Shown here: in pieces, positions 43,874 through 52,278 of the stretch
How positions within the stretch are numbered: the first letter of the stretch is position 1
How the letters are laid out: every line of letters begins with the position of its first letter
Notes under the pieces: generated by a model
Seen by the model: the letters and a program-made list of their open reading frames with translations, nothing else
Databases searched by the model: none
Told to the model about the DNA's origin: nothing
Source of the DNA: CAIVVT01 sp963823095
GTDB lineage: Bacteria; Acidobacteriota; Terriglobia; Bryobacterales; Bryobacteraceae
NCBI GenBank assembly: GCA_963823095.1
Contig: CAWGKI010000001.1
Location: forward strand, 1,674,001-1,738,000
Direction of reading: 5' to 3'
DNA length: 64,000 bases
Program-made: the position numbers and the translations under genes

Positions 43874-44554
43874 CTACTCCTCTCCGCGTTCGGTCATGTT
43901 GAGAAACTCAAGCGAGAAATCTTCCATCTTCGCGCCCTGCTCCCGCAGGCTGTGGGAGAACTGATTGTACGCGATGGCCGCGGGAATCGCCGCTGCCAGA
44001 CCGGCCGCGGTGGCGATCAACGCCTCGGAGATGCCCGGCGCAACGGCGCGCAGACTGGCGCTGCCCTGCATACCCAATCCCTGGAATGCATCGATGATGC
44101 CCAGCACCGTGCCAAACAGACCGACGAACGGCGATACCGTCGCGGTAGTCGCCAGCCAGCTCATGTTGCGCTCCAGCCGTGTCAGCTCGGCGCTGACGCC
44201 CATCTGCAAAGAACGTTCGACGGCAACTTTGTTTGTGATTCGGCCTCGCGCCTGCACCTGCCGTCCCGCTTCGTCATAGCCGTATGCGAAGACTCCGCTG
44301 AGCGGCGATATCTGGAACTGCTCGGCCAGGGCGGCGATTGCTTCCAAACGGGGCGCCTTACGGAATGCCCGCAGAAACGTAGCATTCTCCAACCTCGCGG
44401 CCTTGAACTGTTTCCACTTGGCGAAGATGACGGTCCAGCTCATGACCGAGGCGATGATCAACAGGACCAGGACAACCTTGGAGACCAACGACGCGCCCAG
44501 CAAAAGGTCCAGTATCGGCAACTGGAGGAAGGCGCCGGCGAATGGAAAACTCAA
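43874..44554 (-). CDS. tolQ: TolQ (ExbB/TolQ/MotA family)
   Basis: About 226 residues from TTG 44554, which has AGGAG seven bases upstream. A longer frame from GTG 44596 exists but would start inside this signal. Three membrane helices are visible (about 17-40, 130-155 and 165-190), with 'ILDLLLGASLVSKVVLVLLIIASVMSWTVIFAK' and the conserved 'ATVSPFVGLFGTVLGIIDAF' and 'ISEALIATAAGLAAAIPAAIAYN' motifs of the proton-channel family. It opens the Tol operon: tolQ-tolR-tolA-tolB-pal-cpoB. The intergenic space with divergent recN is small, so both promoters must overlap. Confidence 0.93.
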   Translation of the reverse strand: MSFPFAGAFLQLPILDLLLGASLVSKVVLVLLIIASVMSWTVIFAKWKQFKAARLENATFLRAFRKAPRLEAIAALAEQFQISPLSGVFAYGYDEAGRQVQARGRITNKVAVERSLQMGVSAELTRLERNMSWLATTATVSPFVGLFGTVLGIIDAFQGLGMQGSASLRAVAPGISEALIATAAGLAAAIPAAIAYNQFSHSLREQGAKMEDFSLEFLNMTERGEE

Positions 44555-44655
44555 AACGAAACTCCTTGGAATTGTCGGGGACTCGATTGTCCCCACCCAC
44601 TATGATAACGGAGCTTTCAGATCAACCGATGCCGCACGCGCCAACCGTGAAAGAC

Positions 44656-44661
44656 TATAAT
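44656..44661 (+). promoter_or_regulatory. Candidate -10 box for recN
   Basis: A perfect TATAAT lies 9 bases upstream of the recN ATG, and transcription would begin only a few bases before or at the ATG, so the transcript may be leaderless. No clear -35 is visible. TATGAT at 44601-44606 could be an alternative, further upstream. Confidence 0.35.
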
Positions 44662-44670
44662 CTGGCACGG

Positions 44671-46356
44671 ATGCTGCTCGAACTGGTCGTCGAAAACTTC
44701 GCTGTGGTGGAACGCCTCCGGCTTGGACTGCACTCCGGCTTGAACGCGCTGACCGGAGAAACCGGCAGCGGCAAGTCGCTGGTGGTGGACGCGCTCTCGC
44801 TTCTGTTTGGCGGCCGGGCCTCCGCCGAGTTGATCCGCACGGGCGCCGAACGCGCTTTCGTTTCCGGGCGCTTCGAATTGCCTCGCGATGCCGCTCTGGC
44901 CGAGTTGCTGACAGGCGCCGGCATCGAATCCGAAGACGGCGAACTCGTCATTGAACGCGAAATCCTGGCCGGCGGTAAGAGCCGCGCCTACGCGGCCAAC
45001 AGGCCCGTCACCGCGGCCCTTTTGCGCGATATTGCGCCGTTTTTGGGCGATATTCACGGCCAGCACGATCAGCAGAAGCTGCTCTCCTCCGACGCTCAGC
45101 GCGAGATGTTGGACGATGCCGCCGCGGACGAAAACGAACTTTCGGCGGTTGCCTCGGCCTGGATCGCCTGGCGAGCGGCGATTGCTGAACTCGAAGAACT
45201 CGACCGCACCGAGCAGGACAAATTGCGTCTGGCAGACCTTTGGAACATGCAGCGTCGCGAGATCGAAGCGCTCCACCCCGATCCCGGCGAAGACGCTCGC
45301 CTGGAGCAGGAAAGCCTGGTGCTGAAGAACGTCGCCCGCCTCACCGACAACGTGACGGAAGCCTACGATTGGCTCAGCGAAAACGAGAACTCTGCGTCGA
45401 AGTCGATCGCCCGCGCGATCAAGCGCCTGGAAGATTTAGTCCGTATCGACGCCAAAATGTCGGGGATCCTCGAAATTCTTGCCCCGGCGCGCATCGCCGT
45501 GTCGGAGGTTGCGCACGAATTGAGCCATTACCTGGGTGACTTGGAAGCTGACCCGGCGCGGATAGAAACCGTGGAGTCGCGCCTCGCGCAGATCGAAAAG
45601 TTGAAGCGCAAGTACGGCCCTACGATCGAGGAGATTCTGGCCTTTCTCGCCGATGTGCAGTCGAAACTCGACGCCGTCGAGAGCGCGGGCGAGCGTCGCC
45701 TCGCGTTGCAGAAACGCATCGCGGAGCTGGAAAGCGCCTACCGCAAAGCGGCCCTGGCACTTCGCGCCGTGCGTGAGAAGGCAGCCAAGTCGCTGCAGAA
45801 AGCTGTTGAGTCCGAACTCGCCGGCCTTGCTATGAAGGGTGTTGCGTTCCGCGTCGTGGTGCGCGATTCGGAGCCTTCTCGTCACGGCGTGGATTCGGTG
45901 GAATTTCTGGTGAGCGCCAACGCCGGCGAGGAGCCGCGCCCGCTCGACCGCGTGGCCAGCGGGGGCGAACTCTCGCGCATTGCCCTCGCACTGAAGGCCT
46001 GCCTCGCTCTGCAGCCCGCGAAGAATGGCGGTGCTCGGACGCTGGTTTTCGACGAAGTGGACGCGGGCGTGGGCGGGGCCGCGGCCGAGATGATCGGCCG
46101 GAGGCTCAAGCGCATCGCCCGCAATAGTCAGGTGCTCTGCGTGACGCATCTGGCGCAAATCGCCAGCTTCGCCGATCATCATTACGTCGTCGAGAAGAAG
46201 CAATCCGGTGGCAGAACGTCGGCCAGCGTCGAGGAGTTGGGCGCGGACCAGCGCGTCCGCGAAATCGGGCGCATGCTCTCCGGGCAGCATCTCTCGGAGG
46301 AGGCGCTGCGGCACGCGGCCCGGCTGGTGGAGGAATCGGCCAAGGCCCATGTCTAG
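44671..46356 (+). CDS. recN: DNA repair protein RecN
   Basis: About 561 residues from ATG 44671 (MLLELVVENFAVVERL, the usual RecN opening). Walker A is at 29-36 (GETGSGKS), a long coiled-coil region fills about 150-390, and the second half holds the ABC signature 'VASGGELSRIALALK', Walker B 'TLVFDEVDAGVGG' and 'VLCVTHLAQIASFAD' with the switch His. All parts of the SMC-like ATPase are present. It acts in double-strand break repair, holding DNA ends together. The frame is open back to 44542, but upstream residues do not match RecN. It diverges from the tol operon. Confidence 0.95.
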   Translation: MLLELVVENFAVVERLRLGLHSGLNALTGETGSGKSLVVDALSLLFGGRASAELIRTGAERAFVSGRFELPRDAALAELLTGAGIESEDGELVIEREILAGGKSRAYAANRPVTAALLRDIAPFLGDIHGQHDQQKLLSSDAQREMLDDAAADENELSAVASAWIAWRAAIAELEELDRTEQDKLRLADLWNMQRREIEALHPDPGEDARLEQESLVLKNVARLTDNVTEAYDWLSENENSASKSIARAIKRLEDLVRIDAKMSGILEILAPARIAVSEVAHELSHYLGDLEADPARIETVESRLAQIEKLKRKYGPTIEEILAFLADVQSKLDAVESAGERRLALQKRIAELESAYRKAALALRAVREKAAKSLQKAVESELAGLAMKGVAFRVVVRDSEPSRHGVDSVEFLVSANAGEEPRPLDRVASGGELSRIALALKACLALQPAKNGGARTLVFDEVDAGVGGAAAEMIGRRLKRIARNSQVLCVTHLAQIASFADHHYVVEKKQSGGRTSASVEELGADQRVREIGRMLSGQHLSEEALRHAARLVEESAKAHV

Positions 46357-46379
46357 CCGGTCTCTGAAACACCCGCTGG

Positions 46380-46538
46380 AACGGAGCCGCGACCGCGCGA
46401 AACGGGGTGGGGCGGACCCCCAGGTCCGCGGCCGACGCCCACGTCGGCCTCTGGGTCTCCATTCTTCGATGATTCCCACCTCACACTGCTCCGATGCGGG
46501 TCCAGGGGGACCCGCGCGGACCTGGGGGTCCGCCCCAC
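46380..46538. repeat. Nested palindromic element (REP/BIME-like)
   Basis: A perfect 24-base inverted repeat joins 46407-46430 (GTGGGGCGGACCCCCAGGTC...) to 46515-46538. Within it lies another perfect stem, GGCCGACG (46430-46437) and CGTCGGCC (46442-46449). A 16-base word at 46380-46395 (AACGGAGCCGCGACCG) is shared with the repeat at 33933-34012. The element fills the gap between recN and rlmH, both on the plus strand, and may act as a transcript-end or attenuator structure. Confidence 0.8.
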
Positions 46539-46557
46539 ACAGGTGGGAGGAGATCAT

Positions 46558-46977
46558 TTGAAGCTCTGGCTTTACTTCGTCGGCAAGCCCCGCGACACCA
46601 ACGCGAATGGGATGGCGGAGGAGTTCCTGAAACGCAGTTCGCGGTACATGCAATGCGAGATGCGCGAGATTCATCCCGCGCGCTTCGACCTGTTCGCCAA
46701 ACACGCCTCGGCGCGCAAAGTCTTCCTCGATCCGGCTGGCAAGACGATGGATTCCAATCGTTTCGCCGCCCTGTTGAGCGAGGCCGAAGTGCAAGCGCGC
46801 GACCTGGTATTCCTCATCGGGGGACACGACGGATTGCCGCCCGAATGGAAGCCAAAGGCCGATCTGCTTCTATCGCTTTCTGCCATGACCATGCCGCATG
46901 AGTTGGCGCGGGCCGTGCTCGCCGAGCAGATCTATCGCGGATTGACGATCTTGCGCGGGCACCCTTACCCGCGCTGA
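46558..46977 (+). CDS. rlmH: 23S rRNA pseudouridine1915-N3-methyltransferase RlmH
   Basis: About 139 residues from TTG 46558, which follows GGAGGAG with a 5-base spacer; the frame further upstream lies inside the palindromic repeat. It is a SPOUT-fold methyltransferase with 'LVFLIGGHDGLPPEW' (SAM-binding trefoil knot), 'LSLSAMTMPHELARAVLAEQIYRG' and the typical ending 'RGHPYPR' (family: GHPYHK/R). It methylates Psi1915 in helix 69 of 23S rRNA. It is slightly shorter than E. coli RlmH (155 residues), mainly in the N-terminal strand region. Confidence 0.93.
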   Translation: MKLWLYFVGKPRDTNANGMAEEFLKRSSRYMQCEMREIHPARFDLFAKHASARKVFLDPAGKTMDSNRFAALLSEAEVQARDLVFLIGGHDGLPPEWKPKADLLLSLSAMTMPHELARAVLAEQIYRGLTILRGHPYPR

Positions 46978-47066
46978 CGAAGCGAAACCGAAGCGAAACG
47001 CGGGGCGCCATTGCCACCTGTACCATTGCCACCGCGCGTGTGCACACTGTAGCTTGGAGGATGGGC

Positions 47067-47969
47067 ATGGACTGGTTCAAAGTACCCCGCAAAGCCGCTC
47101 GCGTCAGCGAAGACCAAAAGCACGTCCGCACCGAAGGGTTGTGGATCAAGTGCGAAGGTTGCCACCAGATCATCTGGCGCAAGGACCTCGAAGAGACGCT
47201 GCAATGCTGCCCGAAGTGCGGCCGGCATTTCCGTCTCGACGCGCTCACCCGCCTGAAGACGCTCCTCGACGGCGACTGGGTCGAGCATGATCGCGACATC
47301 ACTTCCACCGATCCGCTCGCCTTCGTCGACGCCAAACCATACAAGCAGCGCCTGGCCTCGATGCAGAAGACACTCGGAATGAAGGACGCGGTTTACTCGG
47401 TTGAGGGTCAGCTCGCCGGCCGGAATGTCAACGTCTGCTCATTGGAACTGCGCTTCATCGGCGGCAGCATGGGCGCGGTGGTGGGCGAAAAGATCACACG
47501 CGCTGTCGAGCGTTCTCTGTTGAGCCGCAGTCCGCTCATCATCGTCTCGGCCTCGGGCGGCGCGCGCATGCAGGAAGGCGCCATCAGTCTGATGCAGTTG
47601 GGCAAAATCTCCTGCGCGCTGATGCGTCTCGATCAAGCCAAGGTCCCATACATCAGCGTTCTCACCGATCCAACCACCGGCGGCGTCACCGCCAGTTTCG
47701 CCATGCTGGGCGACCTGAACATCGCCGAACCTGGAGCGCAGATCGGATTCGCTGGACCGCGCGTCATCGAACAGACCATCCGCCAGAAATTGCCCGAAGG
47801 CTTCCAGACCGCGGAGTTTGTCCTCCAGCACGGTTTCCTCGATGCGGTTGTGAAGCGCTCCGAACTGAAGAGCTACATCGCGAACGCTCTCTCGTTTCTT
47901 TGCGGACCGGCAGTCGGTAGCGCAGGCAGTCCCGTAGGCGGTCAAGTAGCCGCGCAGTCCCAGGCATGA
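47067..47969 (+). CDS. accD: Acetyl-CoA carboxylase carboxyltransferase subunit beta
   Basis: About 300 residues from ATG 47067, with GGAGG six bases upstream. A four-Cys zinc ribbon sits at residues 29, 32, 48 and 51 (KCEGC ... CPKC). The crotonase-fold carboxyltransferase domain follows, with 'FIGGSMGAVVGEKITRAVE', 'LIIVSASGGARMQEGAISLMQ', 'ISVLTDPTTGGVTASFAMLGD' and 'IGFAGPRVIEQTIRQKLPEGFQ'. It transfers the carboxyl group from biotin to acetyl-CoA in the first step of fatty-acid synthesis, as part of the AccAD heterotetramer. The C-terminal tail of about 20 residues is variable. An in-frame ATG at 47061 is less well placed. Confidence 0.96.
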   Translation: MDWFKVPRKAARVSEDQKHVRTEGLWIKCEGCHQIIWRKDLEETLQCCPKCGRHFRLDALTRLKTLLDGDWVEHDRDITSTDPLAFVDAKPYKQRLASMQKTLGMKDAVYSVEGQLAGRNVNVCSLELRFIGGSMGAVVGEKITRAVERSLLSRSPLIIVSASGGARMQEGAISLMQLGKISCALMRLDQAKVPYISVLTDPTTGGVTASFAMLGDLNIAEPGAQIGFAGPRVIEQTIRQKLPEGFQTAEFVLQHGFLDAVVKRSELKSYIANALSFLCGPAVGSAGSPVGGQVAAQSQA

Positions 47970-48048
47970 TTAGTCCAGTCTCCCGCCTCAACGCGCTCGC
48001 TGGCGGCGCGGGCTCCTCCAATATCGAGGCCAGTCAGGCGGGCGGGCG

Positions 48049-49983
48049 ATGATCTCCCTCGTCAACGCTTCCAAGCGCTACGGCCCGCGCGTGCTCTTCG
48101 AAAATATCTCGTGGATGATCACCGCGCAGGACCGCATCGGGCTGGTGGGCGCCAATGGGACCGGCAAGTCCACGGTGATGAAGATTCTCGGCGGTCTGGA
48201 GACTGTTGACACGGGCGAGTGCACTTCTCAGCGAGGGATCACCGCCGGATATCTGCCGCAGGATGGCCTGCTCCTCTCCGGCCGCACGGTGTTCGCGGAG
48301 TGCTTGTCCGTCTTCGACGATCTGAAGGACATGGAGCGCGAGATGGAGCAAATCGCGCACAGCCTCGCCGACCTCGATCCGGCATCGGAGGAATACTCCG
48401 CCGCGGCCACGCGCTACCACAGCCTGGACGCGCAATTCCGCAATCGCGACGGCTACGCCCTGGAGGCGAAGGTCGGCAGCGTTCTCACCGGTCTCGGCTT
48501 TCCAACCGACGAGTGGACGAAGCGCACCGAGAACTTCTCCGGCGGGTGGCAGATGCGCATCGCGCTGGCCAAGCTGCTGCTCGAACAGCCCAGCCTGCTG
48601 CTGCTCGACGAGCCGACCAACCATCTCGACCTGGAAGCGCGCAACTGGCTGGAGGCCTACCTCACCTCGTACCCGAACGCGTTCGTGCTGATCTCGCACG
48701 ACCGCTATTTCCTCGACGTCACCATCAACAAGATCGCCGAGCTGTGGAACAAGGGACTGCACTTCTACTCGGGCAACTTCTCGTCCTACCAGCAGCAAAA
48801 GCAGGAGCGCCGGCTGATTCTCGAAGCCGCCTACCGCAATCAGCAAGAGCGTATCCAGCAGCTCGAAGCCTTCATCAACCGCTTTCGCGCGACTGCCACC
48901 AAGGCCAAGCAGGTCCAGAGCCGGATCAAGGAACTCGACAAGATCGAGCGCATCGAGATTCCTCCCGAGGAAAAGGCCATCCACTTTTCCTTTCCGCAGC
49001 CGAAGCCCAGCGGCCGGATCGTCGCGGAGTTCACGGGTGTTTCGAAGGCCTACGGTGACAAGGTCATCCTGTCGGACGTGACCTTCCAGATCGAACGCGG
49101 CGAACGCGTCGTCCTCGTTGGCGTGAACGGCGCGGGCAAGAGCACGCTGATCAAATTGCTGGCAGGCATCGAGCCCCTAACGTCAGGCGACTACCGCATC
49201 GGGCACAATGTCCAGCCCGACTATTTCGCCCAGGACCAGTACAAGGAACTCGATCCCGAGGCGCAACTGCTGGACGATCTCGGCTCGGTGGCCAACGGCA
49301 AGACGACTACCGAACTGCGCACCTTGCTCGGTTGTTTCCTGTTCAGCGAAGACGACGTTTTCAAACCCATCGGGGTGCTATCGGGTGGCGAGCGCAATCG
49401 CTACGCGCTGGCGCGGATGCTGCTCAACCCGGCGAATTTCCTGCTGCTCGACGAGCCCACCAATCACCTGGACATGCGGGCCAAAGACGTGTTGCTCGAA
49501 TCGCTGGAGCATTTCACCGGCACTGTTGTGTTGGTCAGCCACGACCGGTATTTCATTGATCGCCTGGCCACGAAAGTCATCGAGGTCAAGGACGGTGCGG
49601 TTCGTGTGTACCAGGGCAATTACGAGGACTTCCTCTTTCGCAAACAGCAGGAGTCCGCTGTGGGCGCTCCCGTCTCTCCGTCCGCCGCCGCGAATGCCGC
49701 TCCTTCGGCCGACGACTCATCGAAGCAGGAATCCGATTCGGGGCGGGTCAAACGATTGAACCCGATCAAGGCGAAGCAACTGGAGGACCGCGCGTCGGAA
49801 CTCGAAACCGAGTCCACCGAACTGGAGTCCGGGATTGACGCGCTCGAGACGGCCCTCCAGGATTTCGTTAGCGCCGAGGAAACCAGGCGGCAAATGGACC
49901 TGCTCGCGGAGAAGAAGTCCCGCCTGGATGAAGTCCTCGCCGAATGGGAGCAAATCAGTCTGCAGCTCGAAGAGGCCCGCTGA
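48049..49983 (+). CDS. ABC-F family ATPase (Uup/YdiF-like)
   Basis: The 644-residue protein has two ABC ATPase domains without membrane segments. The first has Walker A at about 34-42 (GANGTGKST), signature 'NFSGGWQMRIALAKLL' and Walker B 'LLLLDEPTNHLDLEARNWLEAYL'. The linker 'YQQQKQERRLILEAAYRNQQERIQQLEAFINRF' is the ABC-F hallmark (P-site tRNA interaction motif region). The second has 'GVNGAGKST', 'VLSGGERNRYALARML' and 'LLLDEPTNHLDMRAKDVLLE'. A C-terminal coiled coil (about 555-644) resembles that of Uup. ABC-F proteins act on ribosomes or DNA. It starts about 80 bases after accD and is likely transcribed with it. No antibiotic-resistance subtype can be named from sequence alone. Confidence 0.92.
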   Translation: MISLVNASKRYGPRVLFENISWMITAQDRIGLVGANGTGKSTVMKILGGLETVDTGECTSQRGITAGYLPQDGLLLSGRTVFAECLSVFDDLKDMEREMEQIAHSLADLDPASEEYSAAATRYHSLDAQFRNRDGYALEAKVGSVLTGLGFPTDEWTKRTENFSGGWQMRIALAKLLLEQPSLLLLDEPTNHLDLEARNWLEAYLTSYPNAFVLISHDRYFLDVTINKIAELWNKGLHFYSGNFSSYQQQKQERRLILEAAYRNQQERIQQLEAFINRFRATATKAKQVQSRIKELDKIERIEIPPEEKAIHFSFPQPKPSGRIVAEFTGVSKAYGDKVILSDVTFQIERGERVVLVGVNGAGKSTLIKLLAGIEPLTSGDYRIGHNVQPDYFAQDQYKELDPEAQLLDDLGSVANGKTTTELRTLLGCFLFSEDDVFKPIGVLSGGERNRYALARMLLNPANFLLLDEPTNHLDMRAKDVLLESLEHFTGTVVLVSHDRYFIDRLATKVIEVKDGAVRVYQGNYEDFLFRKQQESAVGAPVSPSAAANAAPSADDSSKQESDSGRVKRLNPIKAKQLEDRASELETESTELESGIDALETALQDFVSAEETRRQMDLLAEKKSRLDEVLAEWEQISLQLEEAR

Positions 49984-50040
49984 AGAACCGGCCGCCGGAC
50001 CGCGCGGGAATCCGCGCATCTGCTCCCAACTTCATCTGCA

Positions 50041-50247
50041 CCGAGCCCCGAACGAAGAGAGGGGTCCCCTGGCGGACGACCACCGCTCCGCGGAGTAACC
50101 CACCGAGCTGTCGCGCTGTGCAGTGGGGCCGCCTGCTCTGCAACTCGACCGCGAAGCGCCGAGGCGGCCTTCGTCCAGCCGCCGATTCTTTCCCATGCGA
50201 CAGAGGTGGTTTATGAGGGGCCGCTCTCTTCGTTCGGGGTTCGGCAC
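50041..50247. repeat. Long-range inverted repeat in the ABC-F/recA intergenic space
   Basis: The gap 49984-50527 (544 bases) has no gene I can support. Small frames on both strands are Arg/Ser/Pro rich and lack motifs. It contains a 16-base perfect inverted repeat, CCCCGAACGAAGAGAG (50046-50061) and its complement (50224-50239), flanked by imperfect extension to about 33 bases per arm (50041-50070; 50215-50247), 162 bases apart between cores. This could be a MITE-like insertion or a structured RNA. Part of the recA promoter must lie to its right; I see no convincing -35/-10 pair there. Confidence 0.6.
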
Positions 50248-50527
50248 TGGGCGATGGTTGCACGATTTTCGCCGGTTTCTGGTGGAGTGAACCGTCGGCT
50301 GGTCCCATAGAGGTCTGTGCTCAGGGACCGAGTACGGTAGGCGGCACGCTGATTGCCACAATAATCCCGCGTTTTCGTGAGAGAAAGTTGCGCCTGCGTG
50401 CACTGACGTTTTCAGGCGTGGCACGATACAGTGTGAGGCAGCGCCTTGTTCCGCCGACCGGCCCCTTCCCTTAGGCGAACAAAAGGTGTAAATTGGGACG
50501 ATTGCCCGCTTTCGCATAGGAGACACG

Positions 50528-51595
50528 ATGGACGACAAGGAAAAACAGCGGCTGCTCGGCGCGGCGCTCGGCCAGATTGAGAAGCAATTCGGCAAGGGGA
50601 CTGTTCAGCGCCTGGGCTCCCACGATGCCGGCGTGCCGGTCAGCATCATCTCCTCGGGCTCCGTTTCCCTGGACGCCGCGCTGGGCATTGGCGGCTTCCC
50701 GCGCGGGCGCATCGTCGAGGTGTTTGGCCCCGAATCTTCGGGCAAGACGACCATCGCCCTACAGGCAGTGGCTCAGGCGCAAAAGAGCGGCGGTATGGCC
50801 GCGTTCGTGGACGTCGAACACGCGCTCGATCCCGCATACGCCCGCAAACTTGGGGTAGACACCGACAACCTGCTGGTCTCGCAGCCTGACTACGCCGAAC
50901 AGGCGCTCGAAATCACGGCGGCCCTGGTGGCGTCGAACGCCATCGACATTCTGGTGGTGGACTCGGTGGCCGCGCTGGTTCCGAAAGCCGAACTCGATGG
51001 CGAGATGGGCGACTCCTTCATGGGCGTACAGGCGCGCCTGATGTCGCAAGCCATGCGCAAGCTTACCGGCATCGTCTCGAAGTCGAATACGTGCCTGATA
51101 TTCATCAATCAGATCCGCGAAAAAATCGGAGTGATGTTCGGCAACCCGGAAACGACCACGGGCGGCCGCGCGCTGAAGTTCTATTCGAGCGTCAGACTCG
51201 ATGTGCGCCGCATCGCGGCTATCAAGGACGGCGAAGCCGTGGTCGGCAACCGCACCCGGGCCAAAGTGGTGAAGAACAAGATGGCGCCGCCGTTCCGCGA
51301 CGCCGAATTCGACATCATGTATGGCGAGGGCATCAGCCTGGTCGGCGACCTGCTGGACGTCGCGGTGGACAAGAACATCGTGGAGAAGAGCGGGAGCTGG
51401 TACAGCTACAACGGCGAGCGCATCGGTCAGGGCCGCGAGAATGCCAAGCAATTCCTGCGCGACCATGCGGAGACGATGCTGGTTCTCGACACCGCGGTGC
51501 GCCAGGCACTCGGCCTTGCGGCTGCCGCGCCGTTGGTCACCGCGCCGGAAGTGCCCGAACCATCGAAGGTGCCGGGGCGCGGCGTCAAAGGCTGA
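50528..51595 (+). CDS. recA: Recombinase RecA
   Basis: The 355-residue protein is a full RecA: Walker A at 67-74 (GPESSGKT), 'VDVEHALDPAYARKLGVD', Walker B 'IDILVVDSVAALVPKAELDGEMGD', L1 'VQARLMSQAMRKL', 'TCLIFINQIREKIGVMFGNPETTTGG' (L2 region) and C-terminal domain 'SGSWYSYNGERIGQGRENAKQFL'. It drives homologous pairing and the SOS response. The ATG at 50528 has AGGAG 5 bases upstream. A half-site resembling the Gram-positive-type SOS box (CGAACAAAAGG) lies at about 50480, but I do not consider it proven. The C-terminal tail is unusually Ala/Pro rich. Confidence 0.98.
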   Translation: MDDKEKQRLLGAALGQIEKQFGKGTVQRLGSHDAGVPVSIISSGSVSLDAALGIGGFPRGRIVEVFGPESSGKTTIALQAVAQAQKSGGMAAFVDVEHALDPAYARKLGVDTDNLLVSQPDYAEQALEITAALVASNAIDILVVDSVAALVPKAELDGEMGDSFMGVQARLMSQAMRKLTGIVSKSNTCLIFINQIREKIGVMFGNPETTTGGRALKFYSSVRLDVRRIAAIKDGEAVVGNRTRAKVVKNKMAPPFRDAEFDIMYGEGISLVGDLLDVAVDKNIVEKSGSWYSYNGERIGQGRENAKQFLRDHAETMLVLDTAVRQALGLAAAAPLVTAPEVPEPSKVPGRGVKG

Positions 51596-51601
51596 TTTCG
51601 G

Positions 51602-51970
51602 TTATTTGAGTGGGAGGAGACGGGCGCGAGGTTGCTTCGTCCAATCGAGGCTCAGAATTGCGCCCCGCTCCAATTCTCCGGCACACGCCCTGAGCGCTCC
51701 GAGGAGCGAGTCCGCCCGAAACTCAGGAGATAGAGGCTGGCCGCGCATCAGGATGATACTCGGACCGGCGTTCTTCGTGTGAGCGAGGATCTGGGGGAAA
51801 TCGAGGTCATTCGTCAGAACGATGGAGTGGTTTTGACGGGCGTATTCGCAGATCTCGGAGTCTGGTGCGTCCGGGCATCCCGCACTCGACCAGTGGATAG
51901 CTTCGTGCCCCGCAGTTTGGAGAACTCCAGCCCAGCGCGGCGTGAGGTTCATGTCTATCAACAGTCGCAT
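51602..51970 (-). CDS. DUF5615-family PIN-like toxin
   Basis: The 122-residue protein has the DUF5615 (Mut7-C/PIN-like) pattern: 'LLIDMNLTPRWAGVLQTAGHEAIHW' with the first Asp, 'APDSEICEYARQNHSIVLTNDLDF' with the second acidic group, and 'GPSIILMRGQ'. The spaced Asp residues would bind the metal of a PIN nuclease. Its ATG overlaps the DUF433 stop (TGATG) by one base. The DUF5615/DUF433 pairing is a recognised toxin-antitoxin-like module in bacteria, so this is the likely toxin. Confidence 0.88.
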   Translation of the reverse strand: MRLLIDMNLTPRWAGVLQTAGHEAIHWSSAGCPDAPDSEICEYARQNHSIVLTNDLDFPQILAHTKNAGPSIILMRGQPLSPEFRADSLLGALRACAGELERGAILSLDWTKQPRARLLPLK

Positions 51971-52203
51971 CAGCTTGCGAGCGCGACATCATGGCCTTGC
52001 GCGAGTTGAGCAGCGAACGCGAGTGCCGCCCGGATGTCGGCTTCTTCGAGATAAGGAAAGTCCTCAAGCAACTGTTCCACAGTGCGACCGGCTGCCATGG
52101 ACTCAACCACCATCCCGACAGTCACCCGCATACCTCGGATGCATGGTTTTCCTCCCATCACTTCAGGATCAATCGTGATGCGCTGAACTCCTTGCATAAG
52201 CAC
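51970..52203 (-). CDS. DUF433-family antitoxin
   Basis: The 77-residue protein is a DUF433 (VapB-like) winged helix: 'ITIDPEVMGGKPCIRGMRVTVGMVVESMAAGRTVEQLLEDFPYLEEADIRAALAFA' contains the family signature GGKPCIRGMRVTV and a helix-turn-helix. The start is uncertain, either GTG 52203 or ATG 52197. It precedes the PIN-like toxin in the same operon and would bind and neutralise it and repress the operon. It sits between recA and an alpha-galactosidase gene. Confidence 0.9.
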   Translation of the reverse strand: MLMQGVQRITIDPEVMGGKPCIRGMRVTVGMVVESMAAGRTVEQLLEDFPYLEEADIRAALAFAAQLAQGHDVALAS

Positions 52204-52278
52204 ATGGTATCCCAGAAGTATGTCTCCCAGAGCAGGTTTCCAGGGTGAGAGAATGACCTCAACGTTCCTGAACTACTT

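Noticed and set aside
49955..50308. 117-residue minus-strand frame in the ABC-F/recA gap
   Set aside because: It overlaps the inverted repeat, has biased Arg/Pro composition and no start signal.
50478..50500. SOS (LexA) box upstream of recA
   Set aside because: Only a half-site CGAAC is visible; the second half does not match either known consensus.
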